DNA of 64,000 nt from Arachis hypogaea (taxonomy: Eukaryota > Streptophyta > Magnoliopsida > Fabales > Fabaceae), in NCBI RefSeq assembly GCF_003086295.3, contig NC_092050.1, positions 145,545,699 to 145,609,698 of the forward strand. Reading direction: 5' to 3'. The position numbers and the translations under genes were made by a program. The notes under the pieces are model-generated. The model ran no database searches, was not told where the DNA came from, and was given only the letters and a program-made list of their open reading frames with translations. Below are positions 1 to 13,000 of this stretch, in pieces (positions within the stretch are counted from its first letter, which is position 1; each line of letters opens with the position of its first letter).

Positions 1-3000
1 AGAATGAGCTTTTGTTTCGAACATGCCTCTGGACAATGGATTGTGCAGATGGAGAACTGGTCTGAAGAATCGAATACAGAGGAAACCATAACTGCAACAA
101 AAGCAAGTGAGAAAGAAAATAAGATATAGCATAAAAGAAAAAATCAGGATATTCATAAGAACAACAAAAGTAACAACGATAAAGAAAAGGTTTTGCTGGC
201 TCATCATTATAAAGAACTGTAACTGCAATATAATTTAAAGATCATTCTTATCCAAACAACCAAAAGTTGCCAAAACCCTTCTCTAGATCAATTGGCGCAG
301 GTCTCACTAGTTGCCTCTCACAATTTTGTTTTTCTCCTTACTTTATGGAAGTTACAAACTATTTAAGAAGTTACCATCTTTCGTAGTACAAAATTTAATT
401 ACAACCAGCAATATAAGGGACTGGATATTATGCCAGGATATTGACAGAATATCTGCCAGTATATCAGCAGAATATTTACTCATTCAAATATACAAATTCT
501 GTTAAATTGTGCTCATGTAATTCTGGGTTTGAAGAAAATAAGAAGCTAAAGTAATATTGGTTTTAGAAGAGAGTCTGTGACAGCAGATGAATTTCAGAGA
601 GCTCAATGAGGATACCATCGCTCTGCTACCATATTAAGATTCATGGTTACTCAGCAGAAATATTAGAGCGACTAGACCTGGGAGAGAGAGCGAGATAATA
701 TATTACTTGCGTTAATGCACCATCTAAACTACTAACCATTATCTAACAATAATTCAACAAAGACCAAAAGAGGATCTTGCATGAAGAAACATGTTAGATA
801 ATAAAACAATTAGGATGTGTTTGGATTAGCGTTTTGACTATGAAAAGTACGTTCAAGTTTCTTGAACGCTTGAATATTTCATTTGGCTTTTTTTTTTAAT
901 TCCAGAACGCAGATATTCTCACTCTCAACCCACGTTTATGATAAGTTATAAAAGTTGTAGCTTATGCGTTGCGTTCACTTGTTACGTTTACCTATTTTAT
1001 CAATTCTACCCTTTATTCTTTTCTTCAAAGAGGCACAAATAACAATTCATCTTAGGAATCATTAATCCCACTAAGAAGGATAAATTAAATAAAGGAAAAA
1101 CAACCATTTGTACCCATGAACTTTACGAACGCTGACAAAAATACCCATTAAAGAAGAAAACTAACGTTGTATCCATCAAAGATGGATTCCGTACGACAAA
1201 AGTACCCAAATCCTAAATTTATGTTGACTTTTTAATAAAATTCCAGAATTACCCCATCCTTTATCTTTAACCCCTTCTCTCTTCTTTCCCAAATCTCAAA
1301 CACCTCCATTGCCTAAAAACCCTAATCTCAATGGAGGTGTTTGAGATTTGGGAAAGAAGAGAGAAGGGGTTGAAGATAATGATGGGAGTAATTCTGGAAT
1401 TTTATTATTCAACATAAATTTAGAATTTGGGTACTTTTGTCGTACAGAATCCATCTTTGATGGATACAACATTAGTTTTCTTCTTTAATGAGTACTTTTG
1501 TCTGCGTTCGTAAAGTTCATGAGTACAAATAGTTATTTTTCCTTAAATAAAAAACTAACCATAAAAAAATAACAAAATTATAAGTAGTGAAAAATTATAA
1601 TCCAAAATAGTATCAAATAAAAGAGTACTACTATAAAAAAAATATGGATTCTATTTTTTTCAGTTTTGTAAAATTTGACAGCGTAATTCTTGTATACTGT
1701 TTATTATTGTAATTCTTTTAAAATATGAATGATTTTTTTTTTTTGTGACTCAGTTTTTTTTGGTGACTAAAATATGAATGATTGATCTTATTAGAAAGGA
1801 CAAATTAAATAAAAATTTAACCATAAGTAATAATAAAATCATAATTAGTAGAAAATTACAATTCAAAATAGAACTAAAAACAAGAATACTGAAAGTACTA
1901 AAAGAATACGATGCAAAAAAGAGTATTGAAAAAAAAAACTAAAACTAAAATTCTTATGTATATACCTTAAAAAATGATAGAATAAACCAAACAAGTTATT
2001 CTTTTAACCATAATATCAATTAATGATCTTATTAGGTAAGCAAATTAAACAAAAATAACCATAGATAATAACAGTGAAAAATTATAGTGTATAACAAAAG
2101 AGTACTAAAAAAATACTATATAAAGATATACTAAAAAACCTAAAAAAGTATAAAAAAATTAAACATGTTTGAAAGGATAATATTATAATGTAATATCATG
2201 TCTATTTTAGTAATCATCTATTTAAATGTGATTTTAACTATCATTATCTAAACAATATTCATTCTATCAAAATTAATTTTCTAGAGTTGCCAAACATAAA
2301 TCACGTTGCTACAAATTCACTTTTATCCAAAATCAATTCTATAAAATCAAGTTCATTCAAATTTTAGTTTGATAAACGTCAATCCAAACACACACTTCAT
2401 GTACCTTTATCTGAAATGTCAACATTTTCAAAGAGATGTTTCATGATACAAGATAACCAAGGAGAGAGTATATTTAGCCCAAAAAAAATTCTCTTACGTA
2501 AGTGTACAATTAATTAACGTTAACAAACCTGAAAGCTATTGTGAAACGAAAACAATATCAAAAGAGTAAAGTATCATTTTTGTCCACAACGATTGGGGTA
2601 AATCCTATGTGTCCCTAACGTTTAAATCGTCCTATTTGTATCCCTAACGTTTGTAAAAGTGATTCAATGTTATCCTGCCGTCAATTACACATCATGAGCG
2701 CTATAGTTTGAGTTTTAAAAATCTCTTCTTGAAGTTAGAATATAAATGTCTGGGATAGAATCGATGATCTACTCCGAAAAATAGCTCCTCAGATGTTGAA
2801 ACTAATTTCTACAACATTTACATAATTCACTTTTCTAGGGACATAATTGAATCTAAACACAAATAATGGGTATAATATTAAAATCGAACACATCCAAATA
2901 AGACCTAATTGAGAATGAATACATCAAAGTGAGAATAATTGAAAAATATAATCTGATTTGTTAGTATAATTGATAGTAGGATAACATTTAATCACTTTTA

Positions 3001-6000
3001 TAAACGTTAAGGATACAAATAGGATGATTTAAACGTTAGGGACACAAATAGGACATACACCAAACGTTGGGGACAAAAACGATACTTTATTCGTATCAAA
3101 ATAAAGAGGAAATGGTAAATACTTTGCCAGCATGTCAGGGATCATATCTAGCCCATTTATGATGAAGGTTAAAAAAAAAAATAAAAGAAGTGAATTTCCA
3201 CTTACTTTGCCAGCATTATGCTCATATCCATGCATCACCTCATCAAGCAAACCAGGCCAAGAGCCCAGTTCTATCTTTTGCCATGATGACAATAGATCAT
3301 AAATATTATTCAATTTATCTACAAGCAAGTTAAACCAGAAAAATTAGTAATATTAGGGAGTACACAATGGATAAACAAAACTTGAAAGAAGATTCATACC
3401 TGGGAAGGGGAACTTTGAACCATGTTCTTGCATAAGTTGAGCCTTGTGCAGTAGAAACTGCAATCCTGAGAAGGCCTGAAGTAGGGAAAAAGGATATAGC
3501 TTAGAAAACACAATATATTATAAAAAAAATTAAGAAAGTGTACCCATGGCATACAACTAAACTAAGCTTCATGAGTCTTGTTAGAATATCTGTGAATAAA
3601 TGAGTTAGCATATTATAGGAACCCTTAGGATATGGTAGTTAATTGTGTATATCCTGCAATTATGTATAGATTCCCTTTTCAGGCTACATAAATTAGTCTC
3701 TGTTGTTCAGCTAAAACAAATGGAATTCTTATGTCTCGCTCCTTCTCTCACATTCAACAAGGCTAAAAACAACATTCTAATTCAAAAGAGAACATTGAAT
3801 TAAAACTTTCCAGAGAATAAACTTTTGAACAGAAAAGGATAGCAGATACACAAGAAGGCTTGAATTGGGTTAAAGTTACAGTTAGATTGGATTTGAAAAA
3901 CTTGAAATCATATTCAACACAAGAAAAGTACCTACAAACAATTACTATTAGAGAGCAGTAATAAATAATAACCGTATTACATTATACATAGGAATTTTTC
4001 CAAGTCAACTGTTACATTTTCTGCATAAAAACAATCTGTAAGGAACGTTGCAGTCTAACCAGTCATGATTACTACCTTTGCTAACGGGATATTTGAAGGA
4101 AGAGACAAGAGCATGTCAATTACGTCTGAAATTTTCTGGAGATCATTATGATTTTCCCACTCATTTAGCACGGATAGGATCTCCCGACGGAGAGGTGCAA
4201 GTACTTTCAACATATTTGCCATCTCTGGAGCATTTGGATCCTAGTACCGAGAAGAACAAAAAGGATATACATGTCATCATGCAACTACAGAAACATCAAG
4301 GGGGAAGAAACACATCTTAAAGTAACAGCCACACCTTGTAAAAATTGTATCTGGTGTCAGATTTGTGAGATGAAATAAACTTCCTCTGATAGTCTAAACA
4401 GAGATAAAGTAAGTGCTCTGGCATCAGTTTAACATCTAATCCAGGCAAAATTGAAGAATGGATTCCTGAAAGCAGTTGGAAACAGATACATGAGCTAGGC
4501 TCAGAAACAAAAGTTGCAAACATTAACAAAAACAGTGATTACTACCTTTCATTAAATCAATTCCCAAAGAATACGAGTCACTAAAGGAATGCAACCAATC
4601 TTCATTAGAAACCTTGAAAGATCCCGACTGAACCAAACGCGAACGTTGTTAAACACAACATATAAATCAAGTTTGCCAATCCAAGCAAAGGAGACAGAAA
4701 GTAGAGACAAACTCACAGTCTGGACAAGATCACTAGATCCAAATAACTGGTTGTGAATGAGAACCACATTGCTAACAATAGACTCTTCCAGTTCCTTCCA
4801 TTCTTCATCCAATATTTCACATTCCATTGACTGTTCCGTCTGATTGAAAGAATAAATTTCATTTCAAATATACATATAGAATCAACTAATCAACTAGAAA
4901 AGGATATTTAGAGTTGGAAAACACTTGCATTTGAGTCAAAGGGTTTTTCCTCAGAAGAAACTAACCAACTAAACAAATAATAAAGGATATGAAAGTTGAA
5001 AGCATTACTGTATCATTGGGTTTTTCCTCGGAAGAAAATTGTTCCCATTCTGAAAAGGTTTCAGTTGCACTTAATTTTGCAAGAGTTGGCATGTCAACTT
5101 CAATAACACTCTCGATTTGGAAAGCTCGAGGTTTAAACTTGTATTGCTGAGATTCATAATCACTTTTGGACTTAGCATGAACTTTCATACCCATCCAAAG
5201 GGTTGCAAACTCATCAAATATCTTGTGCAAGAGCTGATGCAAAAAATATTTGTTAAAGAAAGGACTTGTAGAATTCCATACAAATGATTCAGCAGAAGTT
5301 TAAACTACAGTAAAGATACTGACCATATAAGTTTTAACATCCATTACTTTTGCATGTGCTATGGAATGTGCAAGCTGAACAAGAATGTTCTGATAGACAG
5401 AAGCTCGATATTGCAATGAAGATACCTGTTTTACTTAATCCAGTTACAAACGGATGAACAAAAACAAATTGATTCTATTGATTAAACAATCGAGAAAGTT
5501 ATTTTACATAACTCAATCCATTGGTATGTACCTTCATATTAGCAGCAATGCCACTGGAGAGACACATAAGCCTTTCCATTAAAGCAATATCAAGCGAGTA
5601 AAATCCTTTACCAAAATCAAGTGTGTATGATAGATGCATGTCATGTCTAATGTCATTCCTAAGAGAGATAAACTTGCGTGAAGTTGCACGCGGGAAGCGC
5701 ATAATTGTGTATAGCATTTCCTGCAATATTCAAAGCTCACCATGTCAGTTGTCAAAAACCAAAACCCCTCAAAACAAATTGCTAAAAAAAGGTAGAAACA
5801 AACAACAAAAACAAAATACCATATCCAGGATGATGTTTTCAAGCCCAAGTCTAGCAAGATATTCTTTTTCCAAGCTACTTGACAGAATCAGTGACAATCC
5901 GAATTTTATCTCATACACAGCAACTTGTATTGGTTGAATAATATCATTAAAACAAACGTATTCATCCGTCAACCGATCAATGAAATGTGTTGCTGTTTCC

Positions 6001-6933
6001 TGAAATTCAAAATTGGCAGCTAATGTAAAACTAAAATAAATGAAATGAAAGTTGTTACATGTAAGAATTGGACAAACAGGAAGCATATGTCTTTTACAGG
6101 CAATACATCTTGGTCTAGGCCTCCTACATCTGTCTCACGACAGCATGTCATCATTTCTTTGTTTTATTCCGAATTCATGCATGCTTCTCGTATCAAATTT
6201 GAATAATACGTGCATCCGAGACCAACTGTCTCCACTTATTAGTTCTTACCAATACCTACCTTGCTTGTCAAGCTGTCATTGAGGAAATTCCATGACAAAC
6301 AATTTTCATGAATCCTTCAATTTCTTGGAAATTTTATTGTTCACAAGCATACTGAGAACCATTTCATCTGTCCACCTTTTATAGCATGTTATTCTTGTCC
6401 TATTTATCACATCGCAATGGGTTCTAACATATTGTCCCATTTTGATAGAATTTTCTCACCTCAAAATAAATAGGACTTGAGAACCATTATTTTCCAATGT
6501 TCTTACTCGGCATTTTTTAATTTCAGATGATAAGAAGAAAATATGCATTGGTTGTTCTAATCACAAATAAAAATTTTCTGTGATTTGAGTTACATATAGA
6601 ATAACAATAAATAGTAGTAATTCAAATTAGTTCAACCAACAACACATGCCTAAGTAGTTATACCTGCCAGTTCCGAGCCCGATCAGCAACCTGTTGAAAT
6701 TCCTTTACTTTAATACTGCTTTTCAAATCTTCCAACAAAGCAAGTTGTTTTAGAAACTCATGACATTCATTCATTAACTTCTTGTATTTCCATGGTTCAG
6801 GGCGGAAGACAATCTAAGTAAAAACAACAATGATCAATGTTGGTTGCTTCACAGAAAATGTCGACAAAGATACAAACAGAAATAAAGATGCAAAATAATT
6901 TCATCATCGAACCTCATTAGACACAGGAGGTTT

Positions 6934-7009
<76 letters not shown>

Positions 7010-10000
7010 AGCTTGGAAAAAAAATATTGAAACAAGAAAAATACAATGCCAGGTAAATTGCAGTAGTACCCACAAAAACGGAACAAACGCACGAAACAAA
7101 TGAAATTGTTTAAATAAGTTCTCAACTTGGTAGACCAAATCAGCCCCTTGAAGATTTTTATAATAAATTTGTTTCGTTTCAGTGTATATAAGATATCAAT
7201 TAAAGAACAAAATTGAAGTGCAAGACTATATTTCATGTCAAATAATGAAAAACCAAATTGATGCTCAAAGACACAAATGTTCAAAGAATAACTTGATATC
7301 ATGTATATTCCCAACTATATTATTAAGGCTATTGGTACACCCTGAAATTTTTGAGGGGCAAAAGTTAAGGGAGAAACTAACTAGTTATTAATGGCCAAAA
7401 AAGAAAAAATCCCTTTCAACTTGTTCGGTAAAAAGTCGAAACAAAATAAAAGTAAAACCACCATGAACAAGTCACCACTGCACATAGCTAGTAATGCTGC
7501 CACCATCAATCTGATTCAACTACTCCACCTTGAACAACACCATCCCACTACCATTAATCAAGCCCCAATACCACCACCCCTGTCAATCAGTGTCATTGGC
7601 ACCACCATCAAGTGCCAGAAACACTACCACAAGCACCAAGAAGGTCGGCATTACTGCCACTTGAAGATCAGCACCATAGCCACCACCATGACTGACGTTG
7701 AGTTGCCACCATAAACAACACTACATCCTCCTGTAGTGCAATGCTAGATGACTATCGGGCAAATAAGCGTACAAGTTTGATGGCATTGGCTACACAAAGA
7801 TGGGTGAACTACAACCCAATGGTTATCAAATACAAGTGATGGGTGAAGGAGAGAATCAGTTAGCAGAGCAATGTCGAGAATAGTATGCATAGGAAGTAAA
7901 GGACTTCTATGATTTCAACATAATTGGGAGGAAAAATACCATAATGTGGATTATGGGGACATTTGACCTGAAAGGAGATGAAAATTTTATGCCAATAAAA
8001 TTGACCCTGGTTTATTATTGATAACCCAAGCATGGATATCAGAATTAGATATGTACCAATCTCTTAATCAAAACAAAAATCTTGATACCACAATGCTGAA
8101 AGACAGTAATTATATTCACATCATTCAAAGCTTAAAATTTTGGATGGAATAAATTTGGAAAGTTGAAACAAAATTGAAATAATTTAGAAACCTTTCTTTG
8201 AAGCTTCATATGTTCTGCTTGAAGCTTTTCTAGCCTTTCTGCCTTTCTTTTATCAGCTTCTCTTGTGAAAAACTGTCCTGATAAATACCCACATTCTTTC
8301 CGCACCTGAAAGAAAACAATAATTATAACCCAATTCACCCAGAAGACAAATAGATTAAGTACATAGGAGTACAAATCATAAAATAACAAACAAACAAGAA
8401 CGATTAGCTGCTACAAAGTGAAGAAGACAATCTTGATCAAATTCGTTGACTCTAGTACCTGAATTTCAAGTTCAAGTGATGATACCATTTCTTCAATATG
8501 AGAATACTTGCAAGAGTACTTAATGGCAGGATCAACATTATAGCTGCTAAGCAGCAGATGAATGCGTAATCCTCCAATATGTACCCATGCACAACCAATG
8601 CTATAACTGAAATCTGAGACAAAAATAGCTCAAGTTAAATATACATGAGATTCAAAGAAAAAAAAAAAGATAGTTAACAGATACCAGACTATGTCAAAGT
8701 AATAGATTCAAAATACAACATAATATCGAATTATATGCTTAAGAATTATATTTTCTTCCTATATATATATATATAAGCACAAATAATTACCATCAGAATT
8801 CGACTGAAGATACAGCTCACTGAGCAGCGGAACAATGATTTTGGGCACTGAGTTTTTCAATCTATGGTGGCTTGAAGAAGCAATGAGAGTGCTCACCAAA
8901 TTGATTCCTTCTTCCTACATTCATTCAAGGGAATGAGGTATAGAACATAAGCTTGGACTCCGAGCATCAACAATTCAAAAAACCATACAGAACCACCACA
9001 CAACATTATACAAATAAAGAGCAACATGAAGCAGAAAATGCATCAATAACACATTTCAAGTTGAGTTCCTCATTCTGTCCTAAATTTATTTCATCATTAC
9101 AACAAGGTCATCCTTATTCATAGTCCCAGATGTAATGAAAACATAGTTGCTATCTGCTAGAGATACATCATCTAATTACAAAAGCTAAAGTACAGGATTA
9201 TTTCAGTTAACATCAAATGAAACTTTTTACCTCAATTTAAAAGGCTAGTTTTATAAGTAGTAGAGCAAAATATTGAGGAGCTAGAACATTAAATAATAAG
9301 CCTACTAGAACTAACAGCATTTTAGAGTCAATTTTCGCAATCTTCTGGTAAATACTGGGAACTTGTGCATACATATTCATAATAAAGGAAAAAGACGCTA
9401 TAAATGACCCAAAAATGAATAAATAGAAAAGACTACATATCCCAGTCCGACAGCATTCGTTCATTTTAGAAAACCAGTATTCTATAACCTGTTGTCCTAA
9501 TCTATCATATACGTGAAAGAAGAAATTGAATTATACAATGCTCAACTTAATATCAATCATTATACTAGCTAATGTTGCATTCAAATATATCTCCAAATAT
9601 TCACTCTGAAAAGTATAATCCATGCTGCCAATTGACAGAATCAGTTTGAAGATAAATTTATCTGTACATTGGTGTTCCTAGATTTTCCAACTTCAATTTG
9701 CTACATATATCAGTACATCCAAATGAGCACTATATAATAAAGGTAATAAAGCATCAGCGAATTAATTCCAACCGCATTCAAAAAAAACATCAGCTATCAT
9801 ACTCGTTCAACTGTAATGCCATTATTAAAAAATAAAAAGATAAAATACTGACAAAAAGCATAATAAATAAAATAAACATACCGTGACTGCATTATTCTCT
9901 AAAGAACAGAAACTAGACTTGAGTCCTTCGAACTGATCCACATCAAAAGATTTTTTGTGCGCATAGACAATCTACGTTTAAGCAAACCCATAAATTCATG

Positions 10001-13000
10001 AACTTTTCAAGCTATTTATGAATTTAAGAAATAATAACATAAGGCATAAATCACTGCAGAATTGAGGAAAGCAAAACCTGTTGAAAAAGAGCACGGGCCG
10101 CTAATAAAAGAAAACTGGGTAGATCAGGTCCATGACAAGAGCAACGCCACAAATTAGACATTGTAACTCTAAACTTATGACATTGCACTGGAAGTTCCTT
10201 GATAGCATGAGTGTTTTTCCTGAATCATGATCCCCAAGAAAATATTTAAAAAAAAAAAAAAAACGAATTCAGTAGAAAAAATAAACAGCTTTATGTGCTT
10301 ATTTGGCATTATAAGGAGTTCAGAAACTTTTAATATCCATGCTAGGTATTGAACAACTCATGAGTCTGAACCTAAAAGCTTAGATATCCAGGAAATGAAA
10401 TAATATAGTGTTTAAGCATCAGTAGAGATATCCAGAGTTGAATTACTGTTTGAATTACTCATGAGTCCAAACCTCTCACATTAGGTGGTATGGGCATGCT
10501 TTGAGAAGATTAAAAAAAGCATCAAGTCAAGAGGGTGGATAAGATGGCAGCTAGCTGAATGAGTTTTGGGTAGAGGGAGACACAAGGAGACTCTATAGAA
10601 CTAATCAAACGAGATATAAACATAAATAGGCTACGTATAGACATGATCAAAGATAGCCACACAATGGCATTATTTGATTTATATAGCTAACTCCATCAAG
10701 CAGTGTAAGGCTCTACTGTTGTTAATCCTTGTCATGAAACTATTTGTCCCAAAAGATTAAAACTTATCAGAATAGGCACATGAACTATTGTATCTCTAAT
10801 GCGCCCCCTTATTGTAAGAGCCTTTTTTACTCTTTATTTTCCTTATACTGGAATTCTTTCTATCCTTGGCTGAAAACCAACTTGTCTGAAGACAAAACAG
10901 CTATGATCAACAACTTCAACCTCTATATACTCTTAGTGCTCTAATTGGATGTCAAACTGAGGAGTGCCCATAGTATACTCTTGCAACTCTAGTTGATTGT
11001 GAAATTGTTCCTTTGGGCGGGAAACCAAGGCATCTTTCCCTTTGGGAACACGGTACTGGAGATTCTTCTTATCTTCTAATTTTGATAACCTAAAGGGGAT
11101 ATTTCTCATCCTTATCTTTATGATATAAAATTCTATTGAAAAAAAAAAAATATGATTGCTTCAACTATTTGGGTGCTTTGGAAAAAAGTTTTCATTTGAT
11201 GATTGACTTGTGTTCTAGGAAGGAAGGCAGTCTGAATCTATATGATTTTGGTGTCTTAAAGACTTAACAGTTTTTCCTGAAAACTAATATATAACCTCTC
11301 ATTTTAGCCCCATAAAATTAATTTCTCAAGGATTTACTACATTAGAATATCTTCTTTCCTCAAATTTAAAGTAATGATCTCCTGTGAGCTTCTGAGAGGA
11401 GTATATAACAATGAACAATGCACCTTTAAGTCACCTTTCTCTCATTTTCATCATTTATTCTCATTACATAATAATCCTATCTGAAATTTCGACAATGTGC
11501 AAAACTTTAATTATTCTAAGAATGCAAACTTTTCTTCTGCAACCAAAAAGATAGGTCTGCTCAAGATTTGAGACAACAAAACAAAGCCAAAATTTGAAAT
11601 ATAAAAATATATTATAAAAAGGTCAAGAATTGTCCTCCTATCTTTCAAACTCTATGGTGCATAAACTGTACTCACGTGATATGGAAGACAGTTGATGCAT
11701 TGACGGGCTGCAAGAGTATGGGGGGTATAGCAACACTGCTTACATCAAAACCTTCAACCTTTGAGAAATTCTGCATAAAACCGTATATCATGAGTGGTAA
11801 AAAAAATTGCATATCAAGCAGGACAACTTACAGAAACAAGTGGTAAAAAAAATTGCATATCAAGCAGGACAACTTACAGAAACAATGTATGCTTGCACAT
11901 ACCTTAATGAAGTCAGGAAAGCATATCCACAATGATTCATGCCACGTAAACCACATCTCTAGAATAAAGCTTGCAATCTTCTTAATCCCTGCAACATTCC
12001 CCCCATACCCCAAGGGATGTAGAAGAGGGTTAAATGCCATATTTGAGAAAGTGGATAATATGAAACAAGCAGCAGTTTTGCACGAACCTGCATCCACCGA
12101 GGTCCATTCACTCAGGATCCACAATATCTTTCTTTGGGGAGAAAACATTTGTGGAGGGATTGATGATAAACGCAATGAAAACTTTAATGCATTGTCCAGA
12201 TTGATTGTAAGATAGTCCATAATCTAACAGGTAGCCAAATTTGCCAAGTCAATAAAACAGACAACAAATGAAGCCCCAACAGAAAGAGAGGAAATAAAAA
12301 TAAAAATAGTGATCGTATTACTCGGTCTTCCCCTTTGAAATCATCCCAGTGAATTGAGGTGAGCTCCTGTAGCAACTCCATATCCCAGAATAAACTGGTA
12401 TAATCCAGTGGTGGAAATGTATCCTGCAAACTCTCAAATCCTGACATTTGACACAACATTTCGGGAGTAAATGAACAACAAGAAGCAGAACTTTCTACAA
12501 CAGATGAAGAGTCTCTGTGTCCTGTATTCATCTGCAACTTCTTTTTTTCATGTTCAAACCTTCTTAACAGCATCTGTAGAGCAAAATGAGTGAGAACTAC
12601 AAGAGAAAAACAAAGGTGCATCATCATTATCATCATGACCTCATTGAGAACATGAAAAGCACAAACCTGATACATCTCCTCCAACTGCTTAACAATTTGC
12701 AGATCATCACCATCATGACCCCATTTCTCCATTATAAATGGTGACATTGAAACAGCTGTAATTAATAAAGAAGAGAACATTTGAAGATATCCATTTACAA
12801 ATAAACAAGTGTGCAATAAATCAGGCATGAACATAACTAACACTTCTACACCAGCAAACAGGTAGTACCAAAAACATCCATCATGTTATTTCAATATGTA
12901 CACTCCTGAGTATACCTTGCAAACCCAATAGACGAATTACTCAAAACAAAGCCAACACTTTCTACATGGAGAGAAACCACAACAGAGATGCCAAATAATT

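Noticed and set aside
4078..6282. Open frames on the plus strand across MDN1 exons
   Set aside because: They lie antisense to well-phased MDN1 exons with good splice sites, and have no domains. They are shadows.
6849..7314. Leu-Ser repeat proteins on the minus strand
   Set aside because: Produced entirely by the (GA)n microsatellite in an MDN1 intron.
7391..7714. 107-codon plus-strand frame with an ATG
   Set aside because: Low-complexity His/Thr/Pro translation, inside an intron of another gene, no domain and no recognisable promoter. Probably old repeat sequence.
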